From contig CM059576.1 of the NCBI GenBank assembly GCA_030386875.1, positions 67,083,581 to 67,147,580 on the forward strand: DNA of 64,000 nucleotides, given 5' to 3'. The position numbers were made by a program, and so were the translations under genes. Below, in pieces: positions 20,963 through 32,789 of the stretch; position 1 is the first letter of the stretch; the number at the start of each line of letters is the position of its first letter. The notes beneath the pieces were generated by a model that searched no databases, was not told the origin of the DNA, and saw only the letters and a program-made list of their open reading frames with translations. The stretch comes from Morinoia aosen (Eukaryota > Arthropoda > Malacostraca > Amphipoda > Talitridae).

Positions 20963-21005
20963 GGTCCGCCCCGGTCTGTGCTGGTTTCTGCGCGCCCGGC
21001 GGACC
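20963..21005. repeat. Unit-start inverted repeat GGTCCGCC...GGCGGACC (B1)
   Basis: Perfect 8-bp arms at 20963-20970 and 20998-21005 with a 27-nt spacer. It sits exactly where the (TG)n tract meets the conserved head. It could form a small GC-rich hairpin; function unknown. Confidence 0.7.
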
Positions 21006-23100
21006 CGTTGCGATAATCCGGTGAAAAAACCAAGACCCATACGCGCACCAATTCGAAGAAGGATGAACACCACTTACCCTAGGGGCCGCGCTGGCGTTCA
21101 CCGAAATGGTGTATACCCCGACGTGTCGTCCATGAATAGGGTAGCCCCTCGAACGCGTCGTCGCAGCGCCTTCAAATTTGGCAGGCACATAAAAGGCCTT
21201 TTGGACACGAACCTAAGCTTTTTTCTTTCAGATCGGGCGAGAACTTTTCCTTTAATGGCGGTTCAAAGGTCAAAAATCGACCAAAATGGGTCATTTTCAA
21301 ACTGCTGCCAAACACCCATAGAATGCCTCTAGGCGGCTATAATTTCAGCGTGTGGTAGACGAAACCATGGAGCATGCGCCAACGTTGCCATTTTGCGATC
21401 CCTTCGTAAAAAGTATCCCTCTTTGCCCCTCAAAGTTGACGAAAAATTTTTAGGGTAATTTTGACGAAATTTGGAGAGTTATTTTGAGAAAACCACGCAC
21501 TTTTAAACTTTCAAACTTTGATAGCTCGTACATTTCCAAAAGTTCTACGCCTCATGAAATCAACGGCTCTCGAAACGATCAAGTTTCCACACAACTTCGG
21601 GTCAAAGTTTTCCTAAAAATTTTTGGACAATTTTGGTGAGGCGGGAGTTTTGCCCTGAGTTCGACGGCAATACCTGTGGCTCTCAAACTTTGTAGTCTCG
21701 TTCAGAAAGCTTTGTAATATACCCAGCGAGTTTTACAGAGTGCCAGCTATGAAAACTTGAGTGGTGCGCAACTTTAAAGTTCAAGTAAAAAAAACGCGTT
21801 TTTTATAAGGTCATTTTCGAACGCCAGTTGTGACGTTGTTTGATTGATTGGTGACTTGAAAATTTGATACGACCTAGTTTTAATCTTTTTCTCAAAGTTA
21901 TCAAGTTTACAGTTCATCATGAGCGAAACTTTTCTCAAAAAATGGTTCCAAACACAACCCCCAACACCCCCAAAAAATGTTCGGAACAAGTTTTAGGAAA
22001 ATGGGGGCAACGTACGGAAAACTTCATTTAACATTTTCTGCTCGGTTTTTTGTCGTGCATTCAAAAGTTTTTGGGCTGGTTGAATTTCGGCTTCGTTTGA
22101 GCGTGAGACATTATTTTCACTTTTCCAGGCCATTTTTGCCTTTCCTTCGCCCCTGAAGCCCACTTACTCACCTTCGAGGGAGCTGAAAATCACTTGAAAG
22201 ATGCGTCTTGAGGAGATCTTTCGATTGATACTCGTGTCTCAAAGTTGTAGGCCTTCAACTTTTCGTTTAAATTTGAAAAAACATCAAACCTTAGGGAGAA
22301 ATCGCGAAAATTTGCCAATCTAGCGCAAAAACTGAATACCGATCCACCTTGTAATGAAGTCTCCAGAATGCGAATTTTTTTTAATGACTGAATTTGGGGC
22401 CTGAAATAGGACTTTATTGAGTTTAAAGTTTTTATATAGATGCCCATTTTCATGAACTTAATGCTGTGATGTTTTCGATTGCGAAACAATATATTTAAAT
22501 GAATAATTGAAGTTCAAAGTTTTTGCTGATTTTTTTGTCATTCTAGGCGGTTTTGCGTACTTTTAAGAGTTGTACTGTGTTGTTAGAGTTGAATTAAATT
22601 TATTAGGACTCGCAAGTCAACCTTCTAACTGGCTTATTTGACCTTGAAATTCTTAAAACTTTTTTACATGACGCGTAATTCATTAATTTCAGGAATTTAT
22701 AGTGGTTTCACAGGAAATTTTATAGAGAGAAAATGTGTTTAAAATAGGCGATTTACCCTATGGTAGGGTTATTTCACTTCCAACAAGTTTTGGTAGAGAA
22801 AAAAAATGTTGGTTGCGCGATCAATTTTTCTCAAAGTCCAGAAAAATTTTACGCATCTCCATCTCGATTTGTAATATGTCATTGAGGTTCAGAATTTGAG
22901 GCTCAAATCTTCTGATGCTTGTAAAAGTTGTCATGTAAAAGATGTTTACAAAGTTTCACCTACTGGTAAGGTCTATAGTGTAACTATCATGGTACTGAAT
23001 AAGTGAAATGAGGTAAAATATTTCAATTTGTGGAATGGATTTGTTAACCCTACAAAAAGTTTTCTTTGGAATTCATCGAAAATAATTGAAAAGGTATACT
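20971..23100 (+). repeat. Common head, B1 copy
   Basis: Head copy with its own start variant (GACCCGTTGCGATAATCC). It keeps the widespread CpG-rich segment around GACGTGTCGTCCATGAA (21120-21136) instead of the A1/B4 hairpin version. The 3' third (from ~22440) is the diverged subtype shared only with B3. Confidence 0.85.
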
Positions 23101-23741
23101 AATTCATTAAACATATTCTTAATATGTAGAATTCCGTAGTTATGAGAATACATAGTGCGTAACATTCATGAAAGAATGCATGCTAATGTAAGGAAGATAA
23201 AGCTTGTAATTATTCACCAGATTATTCAAGAAGCAAGGAATGAATGCTCGAGGTTATCTGAATGTAATATTTTCGAACATTTTGTAATATTTTGTCTCGT
23301 ACGTCGGGAAGTGTAACTTCTGGGAGGTGTTGAAGAGATTTGGATTTGGGCTAGTGAAATTCACGCAAAATTAACGTACTGGTATGGCTGAAGGTGTGAC
23401 CATGATAGTAGTCGCAAAGTAATGAGAGCTCAAACATGCAAAGTGATTAGTTTTCGACGGGGAAAATTCGTCGCAAGTAAAGACCTATTCATTATGATAG
23501 AAATTTTATTATTTTGCCCTCCATTTTTGCGGTATCTGTAATTATTTTTAGTGTTTATTGTTTGCAACGAAAACAATGCGCATTCTTAATACTTCCAACT
23601 GCATTTGGTATTCGATGGTCGAATTACTCCTGAGAGACGCGGACTGGCGTATGGCCTTTATGACCTTGATACCAAGCAAGATGGCTACTAAATAGTTATT
23701 ACTTGTTTATATAACTCCTTTCTATTCATGTATAACTCATT

Positions 23742-24550
23742 TATGTATGTCAAGCTTCGTTGTTACTTGAATCTTTGCCTTAAATACTTAGATATTGAGA
23801 GAAGTAGGAACACCATTTTTTACTTGAGTTACCCCTCGAAGCCGTGCTTAATGAGGAGGTATGTTCAGTAATTTTGAGACACTGTACAACTTTTGGTAGT
23901 GACTTGAAAAAGAAACGAAAGCGTTGTTCAAAGCTCCATATGTCGGTGAGTTTTTGAGAAATATTTGTGGTACTACATGGAAATATTATCGGCTCATGAG
24001 TCGGAAATACCTCTGGATGAGAATTCAAGATATGAAATAACTCGCATTTGAACATAGAAAATGGTGCTAAGTTGTTAAGGCGGTGTTAAACAGTGAAGCT
24101 ATTGAATATGATGGAAGGATCGATTCTATTATGTTTTTCGGGAGGTTAATTGAACATTTACGGGTGAAATCACGAACATGAATTCATTTAGAAATTATAG
24201 AAATGGGTCATTTCACTGATTTCGATGCCGAAATTTGAATGAATCTGTAATGAGAACTCACTTGATGTATGTCAAGCTTCGTATTTGCTTCAATGTTTGC
24301 TTTCAAGATGTAAATATTGAGCAAGTGCATAACAGGATTTCTTACTTGAGTTACCCCTGAAAGCTCTCCCTTGAGCAGTGCATGTTTTCAGTTAGTTTGA
24401 AATGCACAATGTCTCTTCATGGAAAGAAAACTTAAATTTGATGTTCGCTAAATCACTCATTTCGCATAGCTCATGGTTGCAGTTTGCACGAAGCGTGCGG
24501 TCTGATGTAGGGAGGCGATAGCACTTTTTTCGTGTGGAGAAAGTGATATT
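23742..24550 (+). repeat. ~520 bp internal tandem duplication of B (B1)
   Basis: ATGTATGTCAAGCTTCGT occurs at 23742 and 24265, each followed by TTACTTGAGTTACCCCT some 80 bp later and by a GCATGTTTTCAGT- or GTATGTTCAGT-type segment. The two halves are clearly diverged. Counterparts start at 29524 (B2), 56580 (B3) and 62370 (B4). A third, partial copy lies in the B tails. Confidence 0.75.
24486..24498. repeat. Mini-hairpin GCACG-AAG-CGTGC (B1)
   Basis: Perfect 5-bp stem, 3-nt loop. Identical in B3 (57326-57338) and B4 (63120-63132); imperfect in B2 (GCACACGAGGCGTGC, ~30275). Confidence 0.65.
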
Positions 24551-25099
24551 GAGTTATGTTGATAGGTAATGGGTTTGCTTTCATTGTAAATGATGATGCA
24601 TTGGTGAACTCGGTTGTCAATGGAGTGTAGTTTGAATTAGGCATATATTTTTTTGTGCATTGCAGGTAGATGTTCGAAATTTTGATACAATGTACATATG
24701 TATGTCTGTTTATGCTGACATTTTGAGAACGGACCTATAGATATTTTGGGGTGAATGAGTAATTTTCGAAATTTCTATGCATGTTTCAATTTACGATTAA
24801 GGGCACTTTGAAATGAGCTAGAGAATTCATTTTGGGCTCATATGAAGCGGAATGAAAAGCAGGGTGTCAATGTTGGTGAATAAATTATGTTTATTCATGA
24901 TTTTTAGATATATAGGGAAATGAGTTTATTTAAATGTTTTGTCCGTTATTTCGTCAGTGGAACGTGTTGTGAACTATTTTTTAGGCAATTTCAGACATTT
25001 CGACTTGTGCAATGACCAAGCGTGTTGATTTTTTAGGAAGAGTTTGAGAAAAGTTGAGGGATATTAAAATGCTATTTCCAATGCAAAATCGCAAGGAAG

Positions 25100-25180
25100 A
25101 TAAAATCGCTGCAGATAATACTTTCATAACCATACAGACTGATGCCTTCAAGCCCGTTAGTAAACTGTTGGGGGTAACTA
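25100..25180. other. Block conserved in all B interiors (B1)
   Basis: GCTGCAGATAATACTTT, AACCATACAGACTGATGCCT and AAGCCCGTTAGTAAACTGT survive almost unchanged in B2 (30893), B3 (57949) and even B4 (63746), whose flanks are more diverged. The plus-strand frame is open only in B1 (60 codons, 25054-25236); B2 and B3 have TAG in it. Not a recognisable protein. Confidence 0.55.
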
Positions 25181-25287
25181 CACTGAAAGTGGGAAGGAAT
25201 GAGACAGAAATGACATTTTTCAGAGTTTCAAAGTGATTCGGAGGTGAATGCAGTGCCCTTGGAGTATAATATAAGAGCTGCAATTTT

Positions 25288-25323
25288 GCCGCTCAACGAG
25301 GTGCGTAGCACTCGTTGAGCGGC
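25288..25323. repeat. 36-nt B hairpin (B1)
   Basis: Arms GCCGCTCAACGAG and CTCGTTGAGCGGC are perfectly complementary over 13 bp. The stem continues with TGC/GCA across one bulged G to a GTA loop. It is flanked by AAGAGCTGCAATTTT upstream. It could be a structured RNA element, a cruciform, or a relic of a mobile palindrome. Confidence 0.85.
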
Positions 25324-25851
25324 TCGAGAAGTCAGATTTAATTTTTTCAAGCCTTGAATTTGATCGCGCGACGGCGCGTTCCCTCATTGTGAACCCAATG
25401 AAGATGAACAGGTGTCGATGTTGTTTTATTAAACGAGAATTATCTTTCGTTTTGATGTGGCATTGCGATGGCATTTTTATTTTGTGATGATTTTTATGTT
25501 ATTGAGGATTAATGATTGTTTTGTTGTACAATGGAGCAGGATTGGATGATTTAAGGGCTCTGCATGAATGAGTGAGACGCCATCTGATGTATGTAAATGT
25601 TACGCTCATTCGCATCATTTATTCGTGGAAAGAAAGATATTCAGTATTGGGTTTTCGAGGTTCATTTCAGGAATTATTGATAGTAATTGGATGTGTGAAG
25701 AAGTTGGTGAATATTTTGCATTTATTGTGGATTATTTTGAATGAATTTTCAGAACGAAAGGATATTGCTCCCATACGAAAGGGAGTAATCAATTTTGAAA
25801 TGAGAAGTGGCTATTTTTTTGGGTTTCGGGAAGACTAATTTTCGTGCGTCT

Positions 25852-26858
25852 GGCTTTGGGGGAATTTTGAATAGCTTTGGTAGAATTTTATTATTTTTTG
25901 AACCGCATGTATAAGTAAAATTTGGAATGAGGCTCATGTAATTTAAACTAGTTATAGGTAACATGTAATGTGTTCTGGTGGGATGAACGATCATATTGAT
26001 AGTCTTGTAAGCATTTTTGACCTTAGGTGAATTCGCAATTTAATTTTAAAATGTCATTCTCCCAGGATTCTGTATATTATATTGTTAAGAAAGTTTCAGT
26101 CGCGCTTCATATAAGGGATTTATGTAATTTTAAGTTTTGATTTAGGTGAAGCTATATAATTTTGAGTAGGAAAGGTTAAATGACTTTGTGTAAATTGCTG
26201 AGAAACAAGGGATTGACGGTAAGTTAAATGGAATACAATAAGAGTGGTGAAAAATTAAACCAATAAATTGGATACATGAGGTTATAAAGGCAGGTGGGGA
26301 TAAAATTGGTTATGTTAGGTTTGATTAGACTAGGTTGGGTTAGATTACTTTAGGTTGGGTTGAGTTGGTTATATTAGTTTGGGTTTGGTTCGGAAGTGAT
26401 TGGTGAACTTATTGATTGAATTGTGATTGGTGTAGTCATTTTATAAGAGTAGATCTGATTGATTTGTTGAGGTTGTGTTACTCATGAAAAATATTAGTTA
26501 CCCCTCAAAGCTCTTCTCCTGCAGCGCATATTTTCAGTTATTCGGATATACACCGTGAAAGTTCCCCGATAGAAAAGAAATTTGAAAATTCAGTGTGTAA
26601 CCGATGTCTCTTAGATCAATGTGAAAAATTGAGAGATCACGGTCTGTGAAATGATTTAGAAACTGTAAATATGGGCTTAGGTTACGTTTTTATTTGGTAT
26701 TTGGGAATGGTGTCGTAAAATCAATTGATTTCGGTGTACGATAGGTAAACATAGAGGGTAAAATGAAATACATTGTACACATCGGTTTGTGATTTGAGAC
26801 GATGGTGTATCTGATTGTGTTGGCCAATTGTGGTTATTTTTACAAGTGTGCTTGGCAT
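25852..26858 (+). repeat. Common tail, B1 copy
   Basis: Same landmarks as the A1 tail, plus a ~150 bp segment (26490-26650) homologous to the internal GAGTTACCCCTC repeat of the B interior. Confidence 0.8.
26310..26375 (+). repeat. Degenerate TTGGGTTAG-type tract (B1 tail)
   Basis: Same tract as at 20460, followed by AGTTTGGGTTTGGTTCGG. Confidence 0.75.
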
Positions 26859-26959
26859 GTATTTGTGTATATGTGTGTCTGTGTGTGTGTGGGAGTGTGT
26901 GTACGAGTGTGAAGGTTTGGGGTTATGAGGTGTGCGAGTGTGTGTTTGTGTGTGTGTGT
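26859..26959 (+). repeat. (TG)n / TATG microsatellite before unit B2
   Basis: Same tract at the B1/B2 junction, with its own interruption pattern (GTGTACGAGTGTGAAGG), so length and interruptions differ between junctions. Confidence 0.95.
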
Positions 26960-27002
26960 GGTCCGCCCCGGTCTGTGCTGGTTTCTGTGCGCCCGGCGGA
27001 CC
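26960..27002. repeat. Unit-start inverted repeat (B2)
   Basis: Same 8-bp arms GGTCCGCC/GGCGGACC, conserved at the B1/B2 junction. Confidence 0.7.
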
Positions 27003-29105
27003 CCTCTGCGACATTCCGGTGAAAAACCAAGACCCATACGCGCACCGATTCGAAGAAGGATGAACACCACTTACCCTAGGGGCCGCGCTGGCGTTCACCG
27101 AAATGGTGTTATACCCCGACGTGTCGTCCATGAATAGGGTAGCCCCTCGAACGCGTCGTCGCAGCGCCTTCAAATTTGGCAGGCACATAAAAGTCCCTCT
27201 GGACACGAACCTAAGCTTTTTTCTCGCAGATCGTGCGAGAACTTTTCCTTTAATGGCGGTTCAAAGGTCAAAAATCGACCAAAATGGGTCATTTTCAAAC
27301 TGCTGCCAAACACCCATAGAATGCCTCTAGGCGGCTATAATTTCAGCGTGTGGTAGACGAAACAATGGAGCATGCGCCAACGTTGCCATTTTGCGATCCG
27401 TTTGTAAAAAGTATCCCTCTTTGCCCCTCAAAGTTGACGAAAAATTTTTAGGGTAATTTTGACGAAATTTGGAGACTTTTTTTGAGAAAACCACGCACTT
27501 TTAAACTTTCAAACTTTGATAGCTCGTATATTTCCAAAAGTTCTACGCCTCATGAAATCAACGGCTCTCGAAACGATCAAGTTTCCACACAACTTCGGGT
27601 CAAAGTTTTCCTAAAAATATTTGGACAATTTTGGTGAGGCGGGAGTTTTGCCCTGAGTTCGACGGCAATACCTGTGGCTTTCAAACTTTGTAGTCTCGTT
27701 CAGAAAGCTTTGTAATATACCCAGCGAGTTTTACAGAGTGCCAGCTATGAAAACTTGAGTGGTGCGCAACTTTAAAGTTCAAGTAAAAAAACGCGTTTTT
27801 TATAAGGTCATTTTCGAACGCCAGTTGTGACGTTGTTTGATCGATTGGTGACTTGAAAATTTGATACGACCTAGTTTTAACCTTTTTCTCAAAGTTATCA
27901 AGTTTACAGTTCATCATAAGCGAAACTTTTTTCAAAAAATGGTTCCAAACACAACCCCCAACACCCCCAAAAAACGTTCCGAACATGTTTTTGGAAAATG
28001 GGGGTGACCTACGAAAAACTTCATTTAACACTTTGTGCTCGGTTTTTCGTCGTGCATTCAAAAGTTTTTGGGCGGGTTGAATTTCGGCTTCGTTTGAGCG
28101 TGAGACATTATTTTCACTTTTCCAGGCCATTTTTGCCTTTCCTTCACCCCTGAAGGCCACTTCCTCACCTTCGAGGGAGCTGAAAATCACTTCAAAGATG
28201 CGTCTTGAGGAGATCTTTCGATTGATACTTGTGTCTCAAAGATGTAGGCCTTCAACTTTTTGTTTAAATTGGAAAAAACCTCAAACCTTAGGGAGGAATC
28301 GCGAAAATTTGCCAATCTAGGGCAAAAACTGGATACCAATCCACCTTGTATTGAAGTCTCCAAAATGCGAAATTTTTTTAATGACTGAATTTGGGGCCTG
28401 AAATGAAACTTTATGGAGTTTAAAGGTTTTATATGGATGCCCATTTTCATGAACTTGGTGCTGTGTTGTTTTTCGATTGCGAAACAATATAATTAAATGA
28501 ATCGTTGAAGTTCAAAGTTTTTTTTAATTTTTTTACCTTGGAAGCGATTTTGCTAAGTTTTGAGTGTTTTAATGTGTTGTTAGAGCTCATAAAAATATAT
28601 TGTATTTCGAAGTAAACGTTGTAAGTGCCTGTTTTTGCCTTGAAATTCATAATTTTTTTTTGCATGACGCGTAATTCATCATTTTCAATGGTTTATATTC
28701 GTTTCACAGGGAATTTTATAGAGAACAAATGTGTTTAAAATAGGCGATTTACCTTATGGTAGGATTATTTCACTTCCAACATGTCATGGTATGGAAAAAA
28801 AATTTCGGATCCACCATCAATTTTTCTCCAAGTCCCGAAATTTTTGACGCATCTCGATTTCCATTTGCATTACCTCATTGAGGTTCAGAATTTGAGGCTC
28901 AAATCTTCTGCTGCTTGTAGAAGTTGTAATGTGAAAGATGTTACAACTACAAAGATGTTACAACTAATGTTGAACTCTCCGCATCATCGTAATAAGTAAG
29001 TAAAGGACCTCATATATAACTGATATTTTGAATGGATTTGTTAACCCTAAAAAAATTGTCTTTCTAATTAATAGAAAATTATTTAAATGGGATACTTGTT
29101 GATTA
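26968..29105 (+). repeat. Common head, B2 copy
   Basis: Head copy very close to the B3 head in its first ~1.2 kb; both share the T-to-C change in GATCGATTGG. Its 3' third is the A-type subtype. It ends where the sequence turns from GGATACTTGTTGATTA into B interior. Confidence 0.85.
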
Positions 29106-31639
29106 TATGTCATTGGTAAGAGAATAACATGCTTCTGTGACACTGCAGTCATTTCGGACGGTGACGTGTTACATGAGGTTTTCATGAAATAGATACAAAA
29201 ACATGACATAAGTTTTTAAATGTGGAAAGTGTGACGTTTCTTTAATGAAACGAAACTTGAAAAGAAGTTTTTAATATTGTCTAATGAAAATGAACATGAT
29301 ACGCAAATTTCAAAAGATGAGAACTCGCCAAATTTCGTAATACAAAGAGAAATTATACATTTCGTAGGTTTATTACTTTCTCAAAGGTTTATTCGATGGT
29401 CCAATTACTCCTCAAAGACGCGGACTGCCGTGGCCCTGATGGTATGGATACCAAGCAAGATGGATACTTAATAGTTATTATTTATTGATATAAGTCGTTA
29501 CTATTAATGTATAACTCATTTATGTATGTCAAGCTTCGTTGTTACTTTAATGTTTGCCTCATATACTTAGATATTGAGTGACGTAAAAGCAGCATTTTTT
29601 ACTTGAGTTACCCATCAAACCTTTGCTTTGGTTCGGTATATGTTCGGTAATTTTGGGGTGTACGCTGGAAATTGCTGTACTGACTTTAACTAAATAATGC
29701 AGGCTTTGTGAAGGGTTCTACATGTAGGTGATTTACCGAGGAAAATTTGTGGTAAGGGAAGGGAATGTATCAGTTCATGAATCATGAAAGACCTGTTTTG
29801 GAAGAAGTTAATGACGTGATACAACTCGCATTCGAACGTTGATAATGGTGATAACCTGTTTGGGCGGTGTTAAACCAGTCTAGGTATTGAATATGATGGA
29901 AGGATCGATTTTATGTTTTTCGGGAGGTAAATTGAACATTTACGGGTTGAAATCACGAACATGAATTCATATATTGAAATTATAGAAATGGTCTCATTTC
30001 ACTTATTTCGATGCCGAAAATTGAATGAATCTGTAATGAGAGCTCACTTCATGTATGTCAGGCTTCGTTTTTGCTTCAATGTTTGCTTTAAAGATGGAAA
30101 TATTGAGTAAATGCATTACATGATTTCTTACTTGAGTTACCCCTCAAAGCTCTTGCTGGAGCAGTGGATGTTTTCAGTCATTTTGAGATACACAATGTCT
30201 CTTCTTGGAATGAAAAATGATTTTTTGGAGATTCGAGAAATCACTCGTTTCACTTAGATCATGGTTGTAATTTGCACACGAGGCGTGCGTCCTGATGGAG
30301 GGAGGCGATAGAATTATTTTCGTGTTGAGAAAGTGAGATTGAGTTATATTGATAGGTAATGGGTTTGTTTTCATTGTAAATGATGATGCATTGGTGAACG
30401 CGGTTATCAATGGAGTGTAGTTTGAATTAGGCATATCATTTTTTGTGCATTGCAGGTAGATGTTCGGAATTTTGATACAATGTATATCTCTGTTTATGCT
30501 GACATTTTGAGAACTGACCTATCGATATTTTAGGGTGACTGAGTAATTTTGCGAAATTTCTATGCATGTTTCAATTTACGATTAAGGGTACTTTGAAATG
30601 AGCTAGAGAATTCATTTTGGGCTCATATGAAGCGGAATAAAAAGCAGGGTGTCAATGTTGGTGAATGAATTATGTTTATTCATGATTGTTAGATATATAG
30701 GGAAATGAGTTTAGTTAAATGTTTTGTCCGTTATTTCGTCAGTGGAACGTGTTGTGAACTATTTTTGAGGCAATTTCGGACATTTCGACGCGTGCAATGA
30801 CCAAGCGTGTTGATAATTTAGGAAGAGTTTGAGAAAAGTTGAGGGATATTAAAATGCTATTTCCAATGCAAAATCGCAAGGAAGGTAAAATCGCTGCAGA
30901 TAATACTTTCATAACCATACAGACTGATGCCTTCAAGCCCGTTAGTAAACTGTAGGGGGTAACTACACTGAAACTGGGAAGGAATGAGACAGAAATGACA
31001 TTTTTCCGAGTTTCAAAGTGATTCGGAGGTGAATGCAGTGCCCTTGGAGTATAACTAATATAAGAGCTGCAATTTTGCCGCTCAACGAGGTGCGTAGCAC
31101 TCGTTGAGCGGCTCGAGAAGTCAGATTTAATTTTTTCAAGCCTTGAATTTGACCGCGCGACGGCGCGTTCCATCATTATGAACCCAATGAAGATGAACAG
31201 GTGTCGATGTTGTTGTATGAAACGAGAATTAGCTTTCGTTTTGATGTGGCATTGCGATGGCATTTTTATTTTGTGATGATTTTTATGTTATTGAGGATGA
31301 ATGATTGTTTTGTTGTACACTGGAGCAGGATTGGATGATTTAAGGGCTCTGCATGAATAAGTGAGACGCCATCTGATGTATGTAAATGTAACGCTCATTC
31401 GCATCATTTATTTGTGGAAAGAAAGATATACAGTATTGGGTTTTTGAGGTTCGTTTCAGAAATTATTGATAGTAATTGGATGTGTCAAGAAGTTGGTGAA
31501 TATTTTGCGTTTTTTGTGGAATATTTGAAATGAATTTTCAGAACGAAAGGATATTGTTCCCATACGAAAGCGAGTTATCAATTTTGAAATGAGAAGTGGC
31601 TATTTTTGTGGGTTTCGGGAAGACTAATTTTCGTGCGTC
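29106..31639 (+). repeat. B-specific interior (B2)
   Basis: Same order as B1. The left part (29110-29330) resembles B4. A minus-strand frame of 174 codons (30739-31263) crosses the conserved block and the hairpin. It is shorter or broken in the other B units and is not called as a gene. Confidence 0.8.
31077..31112. repeat. 36-nt B hairpin (B2)
   Basis: Identical to the B1 hairpin although its flanks carry differences (CTAATATAAGAGCTGC). Confidence 0.85.
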
Positions 31640-32647
31640 TGGCTTTGAGGGGATTTTGAATAGCTTTGGTAGAATTTCATAATTTTTTGAACCGCATGTA
31701 TAAGTAAAATTTGGAATGAGGCTCATGTAATTGAAATTAGTTATAGGTAACATGTAATGTGTTCTGGTGGGATGAACGAACATATTGATAGTCTTGTAAG
31801 CATTTTTGACCTTAGGGGAATTCGTGATTTAACATGAAAATATCATTCTCCCAGGATTCTGTATATAATATTGTTAAGAAATTTTCAGTCGCGCTTCATA
31901 TAAGGGATTTATGTAATTTTAAGTTTTGATTTAGAGGAAGCTATATAATTTTGAGTAGGAAAGGTTGAATGACTTTGTGTAAATTGATGAGAAATAAGGA
32001 TGGACGGTAAGTTAAATGGAATACAATGAGAGTGGTGAAAAATGCAACCAAAAAATTGGATACATGAGGTTATAAAGTCAGGTGAGGATAAAATTGCTTA
32101 TGCTATGTTTGATTAGAATAGGTTGGGTTAGATTACTTGAGGTTGGGTTGAGTTGGTTATATTATTTTGGGTTCGGTTCGGAAGTGATTGGTGAACTTAT
32201 TGGTTGATTTGTGATTGGTGTAGTCATTTTAACAGAGAAGATCTGATTGATTTGTTGAGGTTGTGTTACTCATGAAAAATGTTAGTTACCCCTCAAAGCT
32301 CTTCTCCTGCAGCGCATATTTTCAGTTATTGGGATATACACCGTGAAAGTTGCCCGATAGAAACCAAATTTGAAAATTCAGTGTGTAACCGATTTCTCTT
32401 AGATCAGTGTGAAAATTTGAGAGATCACGGTCTGTGAAATGATTTTTCAACTGTAAATATGGGATTAGGTTACGTATTTATTTGGTATTTGTGAATGGTG
32501 TGGGGAAATAAATTGATTTTGGTGTTTTAAAGGTAAACGGAGAACTTCGAGGGGAATTCATTGTACACATCCGTTTGTGATTTGAGACGATGGTGTATCT
32601 GATTGCGTTGGCTAATTGTGGTTATTTTTACAAGTGTGCGCGACATG
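31640..32647 (+). repeat. Common tail, B2 copy
   Basis: B-type tail, closest to B3 (AGAAATAAGGATGGACGG, AAAAATGCAACCA). Confidence 0.8.
32098..32165 (+). repeat. Degenerate TTGGGTTAG-type tract (B2 tail)
   Basis: Same tract, B2 version. Confidence 0.75.
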
Positions 32648-32746
32648 TATTTGTGTATATGTGTGTCTGTGTGTGTGGGAGTGTGTGTAGGAGTGTGAGC
32701 GTCTGGGTTTTGATGTGTTTGTGTGTGTGTGTTTGTGTGTGTGTGT
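32648..32746 (+). repeat. (TG)n microsatellite before unit A2
   Basis: Same tract at the B2/A2 junction, ending at the inverted repeat that opens unit A2. Confidence 0.95.
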
Positions 32747-32789
32747 GGTCCGCCCCGGTCTGTGCTGGTTTCTGTGCGCCCGGCGGACC
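32747..32789. repeat. Unit-start inverted repeat (A2)
   Basis: Same 8-bp arms, conserved at the B2/A2 junction. Confidence 0.7.

Larger units (their letters stand above)
1..20970 (+). repeat. Macrosatellite unit A1 (long form, ~21.0 kb)
   Basis: First long unit of the array; its left edge coincides with the window edge. It consists of a head shared with every unit (1 to ~2140), a long interior seen only in A units (~2141 to ~19985), and a tail shared with all units (~19986-20970). The next unit starts at 20971 with the same CCGGTCTG block. Its interior aligns almost without gaps with unit A2 at an offset of about 32,753-32,756, at roughly 98-99% identity up to ~17560 and lower beyond. No gene was recognised. 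The unit boundary is my convention; the true repeat phase is not known. Confidence 0.9.
23101..25851 (+). repeat. B-specific interior (B1)
   Basis: Sequence present in B units in place of the A interior. Order: diverged left part; AAGACGCGGACTG-type block (23635); ~520 bp duplication (23742-24550); the mini-hairpin GCACG-AAG-CGTGC (24486-24498); a block conserved in all B units (25100-25180); the 36-nt hairpin (25288-25323); CGCGC-GACG-GCGCG (25365-25378); then AT-rich sequence to the tail. No gene recognised. Confidence 0.8.
20971..26967 (+). repeat. Macrosatellite unit B1 (short form, ~6.0 kb)
   Basis: Short unit of 5,997 bp between two copies of the CCGGTCTG start block. The head (20971 to ~23100) and tail (~25852-26967) match A units; the interior (~23101-25851) does not. 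Its closest relative is B3: both carry the TTCTAGGCGGTTTTGCG variant near 22540/55380 where A1, A2, B2 and B4 carry a different sequence ending in GGAAGCGATTTTGC. No gene recognised. Confidence 0.9.
26968..32754 (+). repeat. Macrosatellite unit B2 (short form, ~5.8 kb)
   Basis: Short unit of 5,787 bp. Its head groups with A2 and B3, including the GACCCCTCTGCGACATTCC start variant. Its left interior (29110-29330) groups with B4. Its tail is close to B3: both have a run of identical sequence around 31980/59040. It is therefore a mosaic of variants found in different neighbours. No gene recognised. Confidence 0.9.

Noticed and set aside
20753..21332. Overlapping Thr/His-rich and Cys/Val-rich open frames at the unit junctions
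   Set aside because: They are translations of the (TG)n tract and the adjoining CpG-rich block on both strands.
25288..25323. Helitron 3' end
   Set aside because: The hairpin is not followed by a CTRR end, and no matching TC-start terminus or AT insertion site was found.
27681..28190. 169-codon minus-strand open frame, also at 33468-33977 and 54522-55031
   Set aside because: It lies in the repeat head, is interrupted in A1, B1 and B4, and differences between the three intact copies mostly change amino acids. It matches no family I know. Its conservation is explained by recent copying of the heads.
30739..31263. 174-codon minus-strand open frame crossing the B hairpin
   Set aside because: Reduced or split in B1, B3 and B4; it runs through a perfect hairpin and has no recognisable domain.
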